A stretch of DNA of 64,000 nt from Coffea arabica. Its lineage: Eukaryota; Streptophyta; Magnoliopsida; Gentianales; Rubiaceae. The notes under the pieces were generated by a model. The model was not told the origin of the DNA and ran no database searches. It saw nothing but the letters and a program-made list of their open reading frames with translations. Each line of letters starts with the position of its first letter. Within the stretch, counting starts at the first letter, position 1. The DNA lies in contig NC_092323.1 of assembly GCF_036785885.1 (NCBI RefSeq), forward strand, positions 13,462,501 through 13,526,500. The letters run 5' to 3'. This document shows positions 46,433-61,400 of the stretch, in pieces. Made by a program: the position numbers and the translations under genes.

Positions 46433-49400
46433 TCATTGCTCAATGGAACGAAGCTCCCACTTGCCCTCACCATCAATCAAACGTAATTCCCGCGAATGGA
46501 ATTGTATCAATGCAGGTCGCTGCCAGCACAGAGCAGAGTACATGAAAGAGTAATCAAAAGGAAAGGATAAAAATGAAGCTTAAAAGGAGAAATAAAAAGA
46601 TGTCATCCAAAGCAAGATCAACATATTTCCAATGAAAGTTATTAAAGCGGAATTCTAATTATCATAGTTAAAGGCTTATGCTGCAACCCTAGTTTAACTT
46701 CTTCAACAAGCTAATACCATTTCTTAGTCTTAGCCTGTTCCATTTGGGTAACTTTAGATCCTTGGGGATTTTCTGTTTATGCACTCTTCATTGAGCGAGG
46801 AAAAGAAAAGAATAACCACTACTCACCTGTGATGATGTAACAACTGTGATTCCCATTTCATTTGCAAGCCTATAAAGATGCTCTTCAACGTCAACACTTG
46901 TAGCACTGTAATTTGCACAGAAAATTACTATGAGATGATCACAAGTTTCTTTGTCACAAGAAAAGAATATAACAAATTCTTTCAGCTTACTTGGTGCACT
47001 CGTCAAGTATTCCAAATCGTGGCTTGTGAAAAAATAAGCGTGCCTTGTAACAGAAAAAAGCAATGTCAAAAACAAAGCAATAACCCAAAAACAAGCACAG
47101 ATAGGCGAATCAAAAGAGGGCTTAGTGAACGTTATTAATTATGGATTAGTCCCTGTTTCAGCTCACCATGCCCAATCTCTGCTGTTCACCGAGGGATAAG
47201 ATGTCTTCCCAATTCTGGTTAGCATCCCAGCCACCTTCCCTTTCCAGAAGATAGACTAGTTTAATGTTTTCGAGTATAGATTTTAAATGTTCATCCAAAA
47301 TTTTAGCAGTTCCCACAAGCTTTTGACCTGGAATTCAAAATAACTATGTTATCAAGAAGCAAGAATGCAGCACGTAAGAATGAAGCTGATGACTTTAGGA
47401 GAATGATGGATAGAAGTGACTTGAGACTTAGTATACAACATCTGGGAAGGATTTACAGGAAGGAGGTATGCATGCTATCAGCTCTTAATTTCGAGTATCC
47501 ACAAGCATATTAAATGAAGCCCATCCGTCTCCTTCTGACAAAAACCTCAAGCCTAATCAATTAAAATTTAACTAGTTATGCCAACCCCATATCTAACCAC
47601 AGATTGGTCTTCCTGATCTTAGTTTAAGAATTTACAAAATATACTCAAAAATAAGATTGTAGTAGCCAACATAATCAGTAAAATAACAATGCATCAGGAC
47701 TAAGCAACACTAATTATCCTCCTACTTATCCTTTCAAATAAAATTTTCTCAACCCACCTCACAAGTATGGATTTTTTACTATTTGATAAAACAGTTAGAA
47801 TTCAATGATATGACAGCCTCTACAAAAGCTGGCCCCAATTATTTTCTGCTAATCTAGCTTTAACTAGCACTTTTATACACATTGAAATTACTATCATGAA
47901 ATATATGATACCATAACAATACCTTTGACACATTCCTAATTAGTTCCCCACAGCCAAAGTTAATTTCTGAGTATCACATTTGGATAGGACTGTCAGACTA
48001 CAAATGTATAGCTGGTTTCTGAAAACTTTTACCACCAAAGAAGCAGAAGAAATCCAACCTAAAATTGCAGGTTGGGTGGCAGGCATGGCATAGTGACCTC
48101 TGTTAACTATCACTACCAATCATACAGAATACAAGCCAAAAAGATAAGCTACTAATGTGTAGTTCAATAACTCATTCAATCACCTTTATCTATTGAGTAT
48201 AAAACCCTTCTTTCTGCCTCCTCTTGTGATAGAGGATATATGATTTGATCTCTTAGGGTTCCCAAGCATGTATATGGGCGCTGAGGAACATAGAAGATAC
48301 TGCAACCAGATCTAGAGTTGACCTGTTGAGTTGGTTTAACCAGCTTTCCACTAACAACCGGCCAAAGACCTCGAAGAACTCTGAAGACGGAACTTTTCCC
48401 ACTTCCATTTGGACCTTCAAAAATTTTAAGAGACAGCAAGTGAATAAAAGCTTCTTGGTATATACATCCAGATGCAATCACAATAGAGCAATCCACCAAC
48501 CAGTAACAAGAAGGCTTTTGCCCGCCACAATGTCACAGTTCAACTGCCTAGCCATCACTTTTTGTGCTGGAGTAATTATATCTACCCCGGAGAAAGAAAT
48601 GATATCATCTGACAGAGGTTCTGTCTCTAGAGATGGCAATGAAGAGCTCGAAAAAGATTCCCCTGCATGAAGACCGACTTTGTCATAAAACATCGATAAT
48701 CCTTTACATAACCCAGAGACAGCAGAAATAGAATAATACAAAAATCGACCAATCCTAAGCACTTGGATTTGACAACTGGCTCATAAACCTGCCACTAAAT
48801 GCTAACAGCCATCTCATGGAAGTCCCTCAGTGGATAATAGCCTGATGTTTCAGACTTAAACAGCAAGGGACATCTGTTTTCAAGACATGCATGTAACAAA
48901 GTAATGCCAAATAATTCATCTACTCATATGTCATTTACATACTCAGAGCTAAAAGATTTTTTCCATTTTTTGAGGTAACTAACTTGCTTAAATATTATTC
49001 AGGGTAGAAAAAGGCTAGGTGGCATTTAATATTATCAACTGGCAAAATTAAACAAACGAACAACTCTAGCAAGATAGAACAAATGAAAATCACTACACAT
49101 TTGAGAACAATCATGAAAAATTTTCAAATAGTTTGCACCACATGTTCTTATTTCAACTGCTGCACTATGAGCAAGATGATGCCAAGATCATGAAAGCTGA
49201 CAAAAAGAATAAACACACACCGTCTTGAGCAGTATCTAAAAGCTTTTCCAGCTCAAATATTCGATTGATGCCACCAGAAAGCTCAAGGAACTTTCTATGA
49301 AGCTCAAGAATGTCACCAAAAGCTAAAAAGCTCTGAGACACAACTGACGCTAAGAACCGCAATGCATGTGCCAACTCTCCTGTAAAATACATATGATATT

Positions 49401-52400
49401 ATATCAAAATTCCTCCTATATATCTAATTATAGGATTTCAAGGGTATCACCAAAATATTATCACCTTGGGTCGCAGTCAAGGCTCGGTCACCCTTGTGTT
49501 CCAGAGCGTACAACAGGCTTAATCCCCAAGTCACATTATGTGGAAGTTGCTTTGTAATAAAGTCATCCAGTACACCAAACAGCCATTTCTTCCTAAGAAG
49601 CAATGCTGAATGGTAAAGAAGTTCCCTGAATCTCGATTCAACCATCTGAGGAGGACAAGGGACATTTAAGGATCAGCAGAGGCTAGGCTACTGTGTCCAT
49701 GAAAGAACGCAGCAAGCACATCAGGCAGGAGCACATTGTGGAACAAACAACAAACAACTCTGATAAAAAGCTTTGCAAGTACCTTGAAAATTAGCAAAAA
49801 AAATGATAATAGGAGGCAAAATTGAAATATTTAAACCAACTTGAGTATTTCTTAAAGGACCCCAAGTCAATAAGATTCGCTAGCTATCTCCAAGCCTACA
49901 TATAGCTTCTCTAGCCACGGTGCTTCACAAAGGATGAAACTTTGACAAAAAGAAGTCGAAGGAGGCCAAACAAGGTGGTAAAGAGGTCAAAAAAGCTAAC
50001 AATTAAAGTTTATAATAGCAAGATGGATAAGATGTTTTGAAAGATAACAGTTTACAAGAGAAACAGGATATCACAAAAGAAATGTTCCGTGTAAGAAAGA
50101 GAAAGTCTTCAGGTACCACTCTGTAATATAGACAAAAAGTTCTCTCAATTAGATACCCTTCAAGCACAATATTCATCATACTAGGATTCACATCACACAA
50201 TGACCAACTCTCATAGGGCACCAGGGAAATTTAAACTTTTAACCAGTTCTTCCCTCTTAGCATCAGATCGTTTACAGGAATAAATGAAGGAAACTGCATT
50301 CATATTAATGAAAAATTAAGTGATCAGCTAAATTTGCAAAGGCAACTCATGCATCAGGGATTCCATATTCTCACCCAAACATAAGTTGGTAAGAGGAGAA
50401 TTTACATATAATTTAACTACGTTGAAACCACACACTGAACTCCAGAAAAATTTGTCTGATATAATATCAAACAAAGCAATTACCTCCTTTTCTCGAGCAC
50501 CACCCCCAAAGAAAGCAACAGATTCAGCATGTGTACGAAGTCTCTCATGCATGAACCTAATGAACAAATTCAAAATTATAATACAACTCACAATTAAAGC
50601 TAATTTATGAGAGACATGTATGTGAAAGCAGAAAATAAGTCATCGAGTGACCTGAAGGTTCCTTCCAACTGTTGCTCTTTACTTGCCAGGTCACCAAAAT
50701 CAGGAGTCACAATCCTTAGGAAACCCAAACCCAATAACATATAAGCATATAGAATAGCAACTCCTCTTCTACCAGTTAATAGCTTCATTCTCCACGTGAA
50801 CCTGAAACATTTCTTTAATTCATCAAGTTCTTGCAGGAACATTTCATTAATAAAGTACAATGCCTTGCATGTACTTACCACAAAATGTCGACAGTAGGCT
50901 TTACCATGCCAGTAACTAAGCCAGACAGGTCAGTCGTTAATTTCTCTAGATCTTGTGTTAATCTTTGATCTGCATCAATGTTCTTGCAGGACATGTGAAA
51001 CACCTGCAAAGTTTCTTTTGAGTCATTTTCACCCACTTATGGAGCATCAAACTTCTGAACAATAAGACAGAAGCAAGCTATATTATCCCAAGATCTATGA
51101 TGCATGACAGGGTAGAGACTAGAACCACACGAGAAAAGGAAGATCAGAACCTTCAACAGCTAGATAAAACCTTGACTTTGTAAAAGATCTACTGAAATGA
51201 AATATTGTTTCTTGAGCATAACAGAATAATTGCAGGCGGTAAAAAGGTTGATACCAAACTAAAAGCCATCCAACCATCATGTCTAAGTCAAATATCATCA
51301 ATGATTACAGGCCATGATGTCAAAATTGCTCACCCTGGCCCATTCAAAGTTATAGAAATAGAGATAGACAGGATTGAGTAGACTTGCAGAAATGAGACCA
51401 TTATGCCACATACTGATGAGTGAGTTGTTGTGTTCAAACTCAAGATGGCTCAATCCCGTAAACATGTTACCGATTAAAAGAAGCACCCCGTACGAACTTC
51501 ACTCAGATACAACTAAACGAAGAACACATCATTTTGATAGCAAAGGAAATCTGTGAGATATGTCATAATGGCAAATCAAACAGATGAAAGGGACAGAATC
51601 AAAATGCCAGCAACTTCAAAGTTTTGAGCACTGAAACTTGAAGTTTTGGCTATTTACCGAAAGTTTAATGGCGAAAGAACAGAATATGGTTGGACAAAAC
51701 CTCCAAGTCCCAAAAGGACATCAGTAGATGCTGGAAATATGTTAGATAATTCTAAGTGTTGATTGGCTCAAATGAAACTGATAAAGTTAACTTCGTTACC
51801 TTATAATATGCATTCTTCCTCAAGTAATTCTTTAACAAATGCTTGGTCAAGCGTATTCTCCACCCAAGAGCCAGCATTGACGTCAAGTGCCTATAGACAA
51901 AAGACACAATTCAGGAAGGCCATTACCTCTTTAAAGCTATTGATAAAATAGTTATCTTCTAGAACTCTTTACAAAATGACCAAAAAAATATAGCATAAAA
52001 GTTTAGACACTGCAATATTTAGCCTTTCAAAGGGTCCCAAGTGAACAGCAAAAAGGATGGCTTGCCAGATCAAATTATTCAGTGGACTCTTCTGATAATT
52101 TAAAAAAAAAATACAGATTTCTCCTAATGCAAAATGTGAACTCAGAGAGTAGTCCACTTACTAGAAGAGTACACTATTGAGCATGGCATTTGTATATCTC
52201 TTCCTCTACCGCAGCAGTACTAATGTTTGTACTATGTGGCTTAACTAAATAGGTTCTTACAACCATTTTGCACAGATGACAAAGTATTAAAGAAAATGGG
52301 AAACATATTTAAAGACTGAAAGTTAATAGTGCCTGCATATCCTTTCTTATACCTATTAAAAGAAGGGTCCATTAATCCTAAGCATTTCCAGAAGGATTTC

Positions 52401-55400
52401 TTCAAAATAAAAATTAAAGAGCTCCCCCACCCTCTCAAGCTATTAAGAGAAAACCAAACATGAATTGCAACAATAGTATCAACATTAACCTATACCGAGC
52501 ACCAAACAAGCAGGTAGAACTACTGCCCACCAAAAGAAAACTAGTCAAGAGTACCAAGCCTCTTTATGTTTTATTTGACCCCCCAAAAAAAAAAAATCCA
52601 AGATTGCCTTGTCACCGACTGTAAGTTCAAAATTTACCATGAAATTATCCAGTTTTTCTTAACTAAGAAGAAAAATAGCAATTGCACGATGTGATTAGAA
52701 GCCCATAAAGGACGTAAAGATACCTTAGAGATGGTGCAATAAAAGAAGATGCTGCACTTTGGAGGATGCTGACACCAATCAACCGAATGAAGGATGCCTT
52801 ATCTTGCTCCAACACATACTTAACAGTTGTCCCTGTAAATAACGGTTTCTGAAAGTTAAGTAACATGTCCTAGTCTCCCCTTTTATTGGTGCAATAACAC
52901 AAAAACAGAAGACACAGAAACAAACATAGCAAAGTAGCAACAGGAGATGTGATGCAGCTAAATAGAACCAAAAAAGGAAATAATAACCATTCAAAGAGGC
53001 AATGCGATCAGAAATCCAAGTTCTAGATACCACAAGCACAGCAACTGCAAGAAGCTGTATCCCCTGTTTATCAAGCAACGTGGGAACCTACACCAGGGAA
53101 AAATTATAGAAAGATGAAAAACAAGCTGGTCAGCGAAAGCAATTAGAGAAAATATATTCATTTGTAGGATAACAATGAATATACATATAGGAAGAGTGAA
53201 TGCAAAGAAAAACTCCTCGTTGATGTCAGGGAAAAACATGCTACCATGTTTTCCAGCAAGTTCATTATAACCATCAGGAGGTCATAAGAACCACTTGCAA
53301 AAGCAGAAAATATGAAATTAGAATAGTAGAGCATTACCTAACCAATTTAAACATTTTACTTTCAAATTTTTTGTTTTTGTTTTTATTTTACAGGTCTTTT
53401 AGGGGCTAGGATCCTAGTCCGTCATTAAATGACAAGCCACAGAGATTCAGTCATTTTAAAGCAAGCTTTCCAGCTTAGCTATTAAATAAATCCTGACCAA
53501 TTTCAAATCATGTTTGCAGTTTCAAGAGCTTCTTTCAAAAGAATACACACAGCAAATTTAATATTTTAACAGCATAAAATATGGGCATCCACATCCCACC
53601 AAACTCGCTAATCTGCTCTTTCATGTCTCTGAGCCGGGAATAATCAATAGCTATCAGTTACACAACTTCTCAGTACATCATTGTTTTTTCCACATTAACA
53701 TGCTCATCCATGTCAAATGGTGTTAGAAGCCAATTTTGATGCCACATGTGCAGAGCACTTGTAGAATCCAAACCTCCAAGTCAACGCCTTTGGAAACTAA
53801 CTAAATGTCGCTCTCTCCCGCACTTTTAGGATAGAAAATGTGTTTAAAGTAAGTTATAGCAACTAATCTAAAGCCTACATATCAGGCTAATAACAAACTG
53901 TAGTAACTAATACAAGGCAAGCATATCAGGCTACCAATCATCACAGCAAAACTTTTCTAACCAAATGCAGTCCATTTCCATGAAAACGATAGGTATTTCA
54001 ACACGTTAAGAAACTGCAAGAGAGCAAATTCACCACACCCCTCCCCCGAATCACAAGAAAAAATAAAAAGTGAAGACATATTCCAATAACAAAGTAGCAC
54101 ATGATACTTTTTCATGGCAGGCAAAGAAGCTTCACTCACCAGAACTTTAGACATAGCAGCTACTCTACGAGGCAATGCTGTAGGAACAATTTGCAGTTGC
54201 GGAAAGAGAGGGAGTGGGCACTTATCTTCAATTGGAGATGCTGCTAACAGCTCAGGAAAATATGATTGAGACTTTGAATCCGAAAATGCTGAATCCTAAA
54301 AAGAAAAAAAGGAAGTTAACATGGTATAAATTAAAACTCAGACCAGTAAATAATAACATACAAGATGCTAAAACTCAAAGACCTTTCTTTTGTTGGCAAA
54401 AGCACGTTGAACTGTCATTGCATCACTTTGGCGGTCTGTTTCAGAGTGCTTCTGCTTATTGAACTCAGATTCAGCAAGAGCTGGAGAATCTGCCCTGTAG
54501 AATTCATTTAACACCGATAAGCCAAATTCTAGAAACAAACCAAAACCTTGCATGGAGAAATATTTGTCAACTTTGCTACCTCTTATAGTGAACGCTCCAG
54601 CCTCCTTCACCATCCAAAGACAAGACTACATCATGGAATGCAACCAGTGCAGGACGATGTGATATTGTTATACACGACGTTCCCATGTCTTGAACTTTAG
54701 CACAGAAGCGTTCTTCCATATCAGTTGTCACAGCACTGGTACACTCATCAAGAATAGCAAATTTGGGTTTATGGTAAAAGAGTCTAGCCATTCCCAACCT
54801 TTGTTGCTCCCCTAGAGATAATTCATCACCCCAGTTTACCTCTTTCTCAGGCGGGTATCTATCCAACAGATATTCAAGATCAACCTGAAGAATGAAGAAA
54901 GATTGCACTTGATCAAAACCCAAATAAAATTCTTCAAATCAACAATTATCAGATGATTAAATAACCTTACAGAAGATCACCTCACGCATGGTTTAAACAA
55001 ACTCTTACATTTTTCAGTAGATCAACCATTCCATCACGTGTCAGAGTTTCAACCTCTTGGTCTGCAGTAAGAGGATAGATTAACTGGTCTCGTAAAGTTC
55101 CGACAGCTGTGTATGGTCGTTGTGGCACATAGAAGATTTCTTTATTAAGATCAGAACCAACTCCAGGTTTAACAATATGTCCTGACACTAGCGGCCAGAG
55201 GCCTCCTAAAACTCGGAAAAGTGAGCTCTTGCCACTACCATTTGGTCCTTCATGTAAAACAATTAGGAGTTATAAATTTCAAACATAAGCAGCTCCAAAT
55301 GGTAACATTAAGAATCCCAAAATGCAAATTTTCTAAGAAGGCATGATATCACAACTAAGTAGCAGAGGAAGAAGGGATCCGTATATAACATAGAAAGCGG

Positions 55401-58400
55401 CTACCAAAGAGATTATCATCAACTCAAATATCCACCTATTAACTGATTCGGAAAGTATAGAAGTACAAACTATAGAAAAGATATAATTCGAGAGGTCATT
55501 CATGTAGAATAACAGTGTGTAAAAGTCAAAATATAAGCAGACTCTAAAGGGTAACATTCAGAAGTCAGAAATGCAACTTCTCAGAAGTTGCATGAAATGA
55601 CGACCAAGTAGCAGAGCAAGAAGGGATCCACATAAGTTAGTAACTCATCAACATATAGAAAACCATTAGCCCAAAATTCCAAATGCTGAACTGATTTCGA
55701 GTATATGAATGTACAAATTATATAAAAGCTATCGTTTGAGTGATACAAATAAAGAAAATCCACTATCAAGCGAGCTCTAAAAGACCAATTCATTGGCGGA
55801 AAATTCCAGGACTATTCAAGCATTCTGACTGGGAGACAGAGATACCTAACCTTGCTTTTAATTATACTTGTTACAGAAAGAATAGATTTTGAACCAGCAG
55901 TTTTTCAATGTTTATGGAGAGTGATTGAGACTACAATGGATAGGCGATGTACTGGGTAATCAAGCAGCCAACAACCTTTCACTACAAATTAAAAGAACAA
56001 TCAAGAATGCAGTCTTTGCTGGCCCTCAGCAACGCTCTCTAGGACCCCAGCAGGAAGGCACATTTTAAGGGCCCTAAACCAAGCTTTCTGATACCAAGTG
56101 TAAGGAGGACCTCAGTATAAATTCATATGAAACAAAAAGGATGTATCAGCATGCATTGACTAGATTTTAACTTGAATCAGACTGAAATATAGATAATTAT
56201 ATATGCATTCAAATGCAGACATCACATATCAAGTTTAAAACATTAAATTACTCCTAAAAATAAATTGAACTACAACGATCAAAGGAGACATAAAACCTGA
56301 TTAACATCTAGTAAAATAAGTGAAGCGAAAAGCAACAGTGATGCCTAAACAAAACTCTAACAGAACAAATGCATATTGCCTCTACCATCTAGAAGTGGGA
56401 CAACAAAAAGATAAAACATTTAAAGCCAAGGAGTCCTATTCTTTGTACCATTTGAAACATTAGCCAACTACACTATGCTTAAAGAACACAATAAGAGGAA
56501 GTGCAACAGGCACTTGAAACAAAATAAAACAGTTTCATCACAAGTACCTGTTATCAAAAGATTAGATCCTGTTTCAACCCTTAGAGACAAGTCCTCCACC
56601 AACACATTACCCGTTGGAGTAACAACCTGTAAGTTTTTACGATGCTTGAGGACATAGAAAATATGATTCCGAAGCACCCAAAAAAAAGTATATATGTACC
56701 AAAATTACCTTGACATTGTCAAACTCAATATAATTTGCTTCACTAACATAATTCTTGGTCCCATTTGTTTGTGAAGAAGATACATCACGTGGACCAAGTT
56801 CTCTAGATATAGCCATCAGTTCATAAATGCGATCTGCATACCCACTGCAAAAATTAGAGGAGCTACTCAGTACATGATTTCTTTTTCCATGATTTCCAAA
56901 CACCAAAAGCACAAGCTAAAACCACACCAAGCAAATAATGCAAAAGTTTCATGTCCATGACAACACTACCACATTCAGTTCCTCCCAGTTTCCCCTTCTA
57001 GACTAAAATGCAGAATATTGTACTATTACAACTAGCTTATTGTGCTCTTCAACATAACTACGACACCATCATCAAATTCCAATTACAAATGTTGCAGGTG
57101 CATGGCAACCAATGCAGCATCATTTTGTCCCCATTTCCCCCTTGTTTCTTTTTTTGCTTTTATTGCAACTAATGTAGTGATTGTTCTTCTATTACTACAA
57201 GTCTACCATAGGTCAACAAATGGCACTGTCAAGGATAGAAGGGCTATGAGCTCATCTTGAATTTATTATGTAAGAACTTTCATACAAAAAGCAAATTTGA
57301 GAGCTATTTTAGTTATAAAGATTCCCAACTGAGCATAGCAAAAATGCAAAAAACTTAGGCCCCATGCAATCTACAGTCCTGTGCACCCAAACGTAGCAGT
57401 AGGCCTATAAAACATGGCTCTTTTTTGAATTTTGTGAAAATGACGCCTACCTTACAAAATTTCAACAAAACATCAAAAACAATTCATTTTATACCTTAAA
57501 CGGTTCAACCTTCTTGAACTTATGGAAAGAGTGCCAAGGGACTGGAACAGTGATATTATGACACTTGTATGATATCTTAGATTACTTAACATCTCTGCAC
57601 GACCTAAAGTTGAAGAGTCAGGTCTTAGTTTTCCCGAAAAGAAGGGCTCAATAATCAGGATAACAGCAACAGTAGCACCAAGATACTTCAATAAGAAGTC
57701 CTGAATCATGCCAAACCACCAATGATCATGAAGGACCACACTCATATGGCGAACCAGATTCTTAAACTTCTGTTGAATATGAGAATCTTCTCTATTTTCA
57801 CCACCATAAAATGCAATGCTTTCGGCATGTGTCCTCAATCGTGAATGCAGCTGCCTATACTCCCCTTCCAATTGTTGTTCTTTGGACATTAGTTTCCCAA
57901 ATGCAGGCGAAAAGTTTCGTATCATCGCTCCTGCACCCAAGACATAAGCCTGGAAAGTAGCACAGAAACAGTAAACTTCTCCACTTTGGTGATAACTACG
58001 AGACTGATGTGAAAGAACACAAGCAGATGAGCTATGAAATGGCTTTAGCAGCAAAGGCATGATCAAATTATACAAGCAAAAAGAGTCTAAACATGATAAT
58101 TACCAGTATCCAGAAGATGTATTTTGGGCTAGCATATGAGCACAATCGCCAAGCATAAAGTAGACCATCAGTAACAGCAATGAGATCCTCCTGTACAAGG
58201 TCACTCAACTCTGAGCAGAACCTTGGAACATCACTAGCAATTCTTTGTTCAGGGTTACTTATCCGACCATCAACATGGGATATCTTGTAGTATACCATAT
58301 TCTGAAACCCACCAACAATCACAGTAAGCAGCAAAGAAATCAACCTAAGAAACTTATAAACAGGAATGTAGAGATTAAGAAATTAACAGGGAAGAACTGC

Positions 58401-61400
58401 TCCATTGCAGTCTTCTTGATTCAGTAAAAGATATAACTCCATCTCCTTTAGCTGGTTTGAAGGTTTCAGATAGAACCTGATGGGATTGCAAGCAAATAAA
58501 AAGAGAAAGATAAAGCAGAAGCAAAATGTAGATTCCCTGATTCTTTAATATATGCAAATACTCCTACCATCCTACATGTGGCTGCATCAACAACTTTTTC
58601 CAACAAGACACTCAAGTATCTAAACAGACCATGTAAGAAAGACAAAAGTGCACACTTTTTCTTTTTTTTTTGGTGAGAAGTAAACAAAACATCAGATGAC
58701 AGATAGTTTATGGAGGGTGGTTACTTTAAAATGATCTGTCAACAGAACTAAGCCCACCTGAAAATATTGATCATGGATGAGCTTTGTCAGTATCTTTCTG
58801 AACCGCAAACTTAAGGTCCCTGTTATGTACTTTGAGGTAGAATGCAAAGTTGACTGAAGGAAACATAGCAAGACATTTTCAAAAATAAGACGGAAAAATG
58901 TTGGTACACGTCGAAGAAAAGCAGCACGAAATAGGAATCCTTGCACTCTCGCCAATCTGTTGCTTGCAGCAGTTCGTAAGACCTGAAATAAATCGAAGCA
59001 TAACTGATGTTAAAACCGCATGCACCTTTATCTCTGCTTCTAGAAGCCCTAACTTAAAAGAGCCAACAGCAAAAATTGGAAATATTCACTCGGGTAAAAA
59101 GTTACACGTTCTTAAAGATCCAATTAAAAGTTCATAAAAGTTCCAATATACAGTTTTTCTATCAGAGAGGGAACAGATGTTGATAATGTAAATAAATGCA
59201 ACCTAATTACAACACAGCCCCACAAATACATAGATGTGAGTGTATTTGCTGGAACAGGATGTTGCTAATACATATACAAGCAACTCAATTACACCACAGA
59301 CAGACAAACACATAGATGTGTCTGTATGCCTATACAAACACACATATTATGTTTTGTATTTGGAAAACATATTACTATACATAGTTATATACTGTCCCTC
59401 AGTAGAAAAACAACTCCCAGAAATGCCAACAGTGATCCACCCAGAAACAATAACAATAGCATGGTCAAAAGTAGGAAGAAAATAATTTATTGCTGGGAAG
59501 AAAAAATATATTCAAAATGCCCAGTGGTGAAATAATGATATATTGATATAGTCAAAATGAAAAGCTCACCACTGTGGTCACCAGTGCAAAAAGATCCCTT
59601 GCACCCGCTTGTCCCATGCTGGATAAAAGGATTCTAGCTAGCACATGGAGTGACCTCAATCCTCCTTTCTTTTGCCTACTCTTTTTCACAACACTAGATT
59701 TCCCATCCTTTTTCTCTGATTGAACTTCACTGTTAGTCAGTACATCATAATGACCCAAAGAACTATGCTGTTTAGTAGTGCTTCGCAAGTGCATGTATGC
59801 GGCAGCAGTCCCACCAGCGGCAACAATACCAGCTGCAACCAGTAGAGATTTCCTGTAAGAAGATGCCAAAAATGTTAAAGTTATGAAGAGCCAAAAAGGT
59901 TAAATCTGCAAAATGAATGAGCAAACCAGTAAAGCGAAGACTGCATCAACAGAGGTATTGCTTAGGAGTTACAAAGTCTGTAGTAGGTTAACTCCAGGAA
60001 ACATCTCAGTACACAGCTTAAGTTAATAACCACGCTAACCATTTACCATGTTCCTAAAATCTAAGAAGTTTTACCAATATGTCATAATTCTGATCCCATT
60101 TCCAATTCTCACAAACTAATAAATAATATTAAGAAAAATTAGTTCATCAGAAACAACAGCCAGAATCGACATTGGATTCTCACTGAACCCAACACACCAC
60201 TGCTTAAGAAAATAACCATGAAGCATGCAACCAACAAAAGTACAGAAGAAACGGTGCAGTTTGGCTCACATGGAAAGAATCAGAAACAATAGACTGGTGT
60301 AGAAACCTCAAAACAACAGAAGAATCTGATTATAACAAAGAATTGCTAGAAACTGGTCAAAAAAGTATGTGACCACCAGTTATAATCTGAAAAGTTAAAC
60401 TAGGAATTGCTTATTATTTTTATAAAGAGCTTCAATCCAGATGTGGCCATCATCTTTATGAGACATTGCACAACACTCAGGGATTGTACAAGTTAAAATA
60501 TGTAAAAATCATCTCTGAAGGTAGTCAATGGTACAATAAAGACTTCCCTTTCGGACCTTTAAATACTTAATTTGACATTGCATCTGATATATGCACTAGC
60601 AGCATTTGAGGGCAAAATTACTCATGGAAGCATCTTCAAACTGTTGTGTCCATCAAGTTGCTTTTGCGCCCTTTCAAGCACTAAATTTTGTTTTTATATA
60701 GGGTTGCTCAAGTGCCAAGACCTTCTTCCTTTACAGTAAGATGGGAGAGGGAGGATAACATATTCACAATTGACAGAAAGAGAGTTATCTTCCAATTTCT
60801 TGTGTACCGGAAGACCCATTTTAATTCTTTAACCCTCTTTGGTAGGAATATACTTTCAAACATTTCACCTTAAACAAAGGTGCAGCAAGCAATGGTTCTA
60901 CTAGACAATCGTTAAGACGCACCGTTCAAGTTTTCTTTAAAAGAAAGCTACTCAAAGAAGACCCACTAAAAATTGCGCTACCAGTGGCGAGTATAAAGGT
61001 CAAAACCTTGGGAAAAAGTGTCAATTGTCAATACAGAGCCAGTCTTTTAACTGTGAATATACCCAAGTTCAACTTTAACAGACCAATATCTGAATATACA
61101 GCTTATAAATCATTACTCCAGGGGAAAGAAATGTGGGCTGCAGTTTAAAACTTATACATCCACAAGCTTTTTATATTTTTAAAAATGATCAGTAGGCACT
61201 TAGTGTATACTCGTAAAATTATCCAGGATTTTAAATGACATATTCATTTCAAAACTATAGCACCTTATACTTGAGCAAACTCCTCCATCACTGCAAAGGA
61301 CCATCCCAATCTGCTCGTTTGATTGTCAACAAGAAGCGTTAGCACCCTCATTCCACTACTCCTCTCACTTCTCAATTTCTTGTACCTCTTGAAGAGGTCT

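Noticed and set aside
48501-49379. Possible break in the second half of the ABC transporter, because open frames stop at intron starts
   Set aside because: All apparent stops fall in introns. The exons join with consistent GT-AG borders and phases to give 1336 residues.
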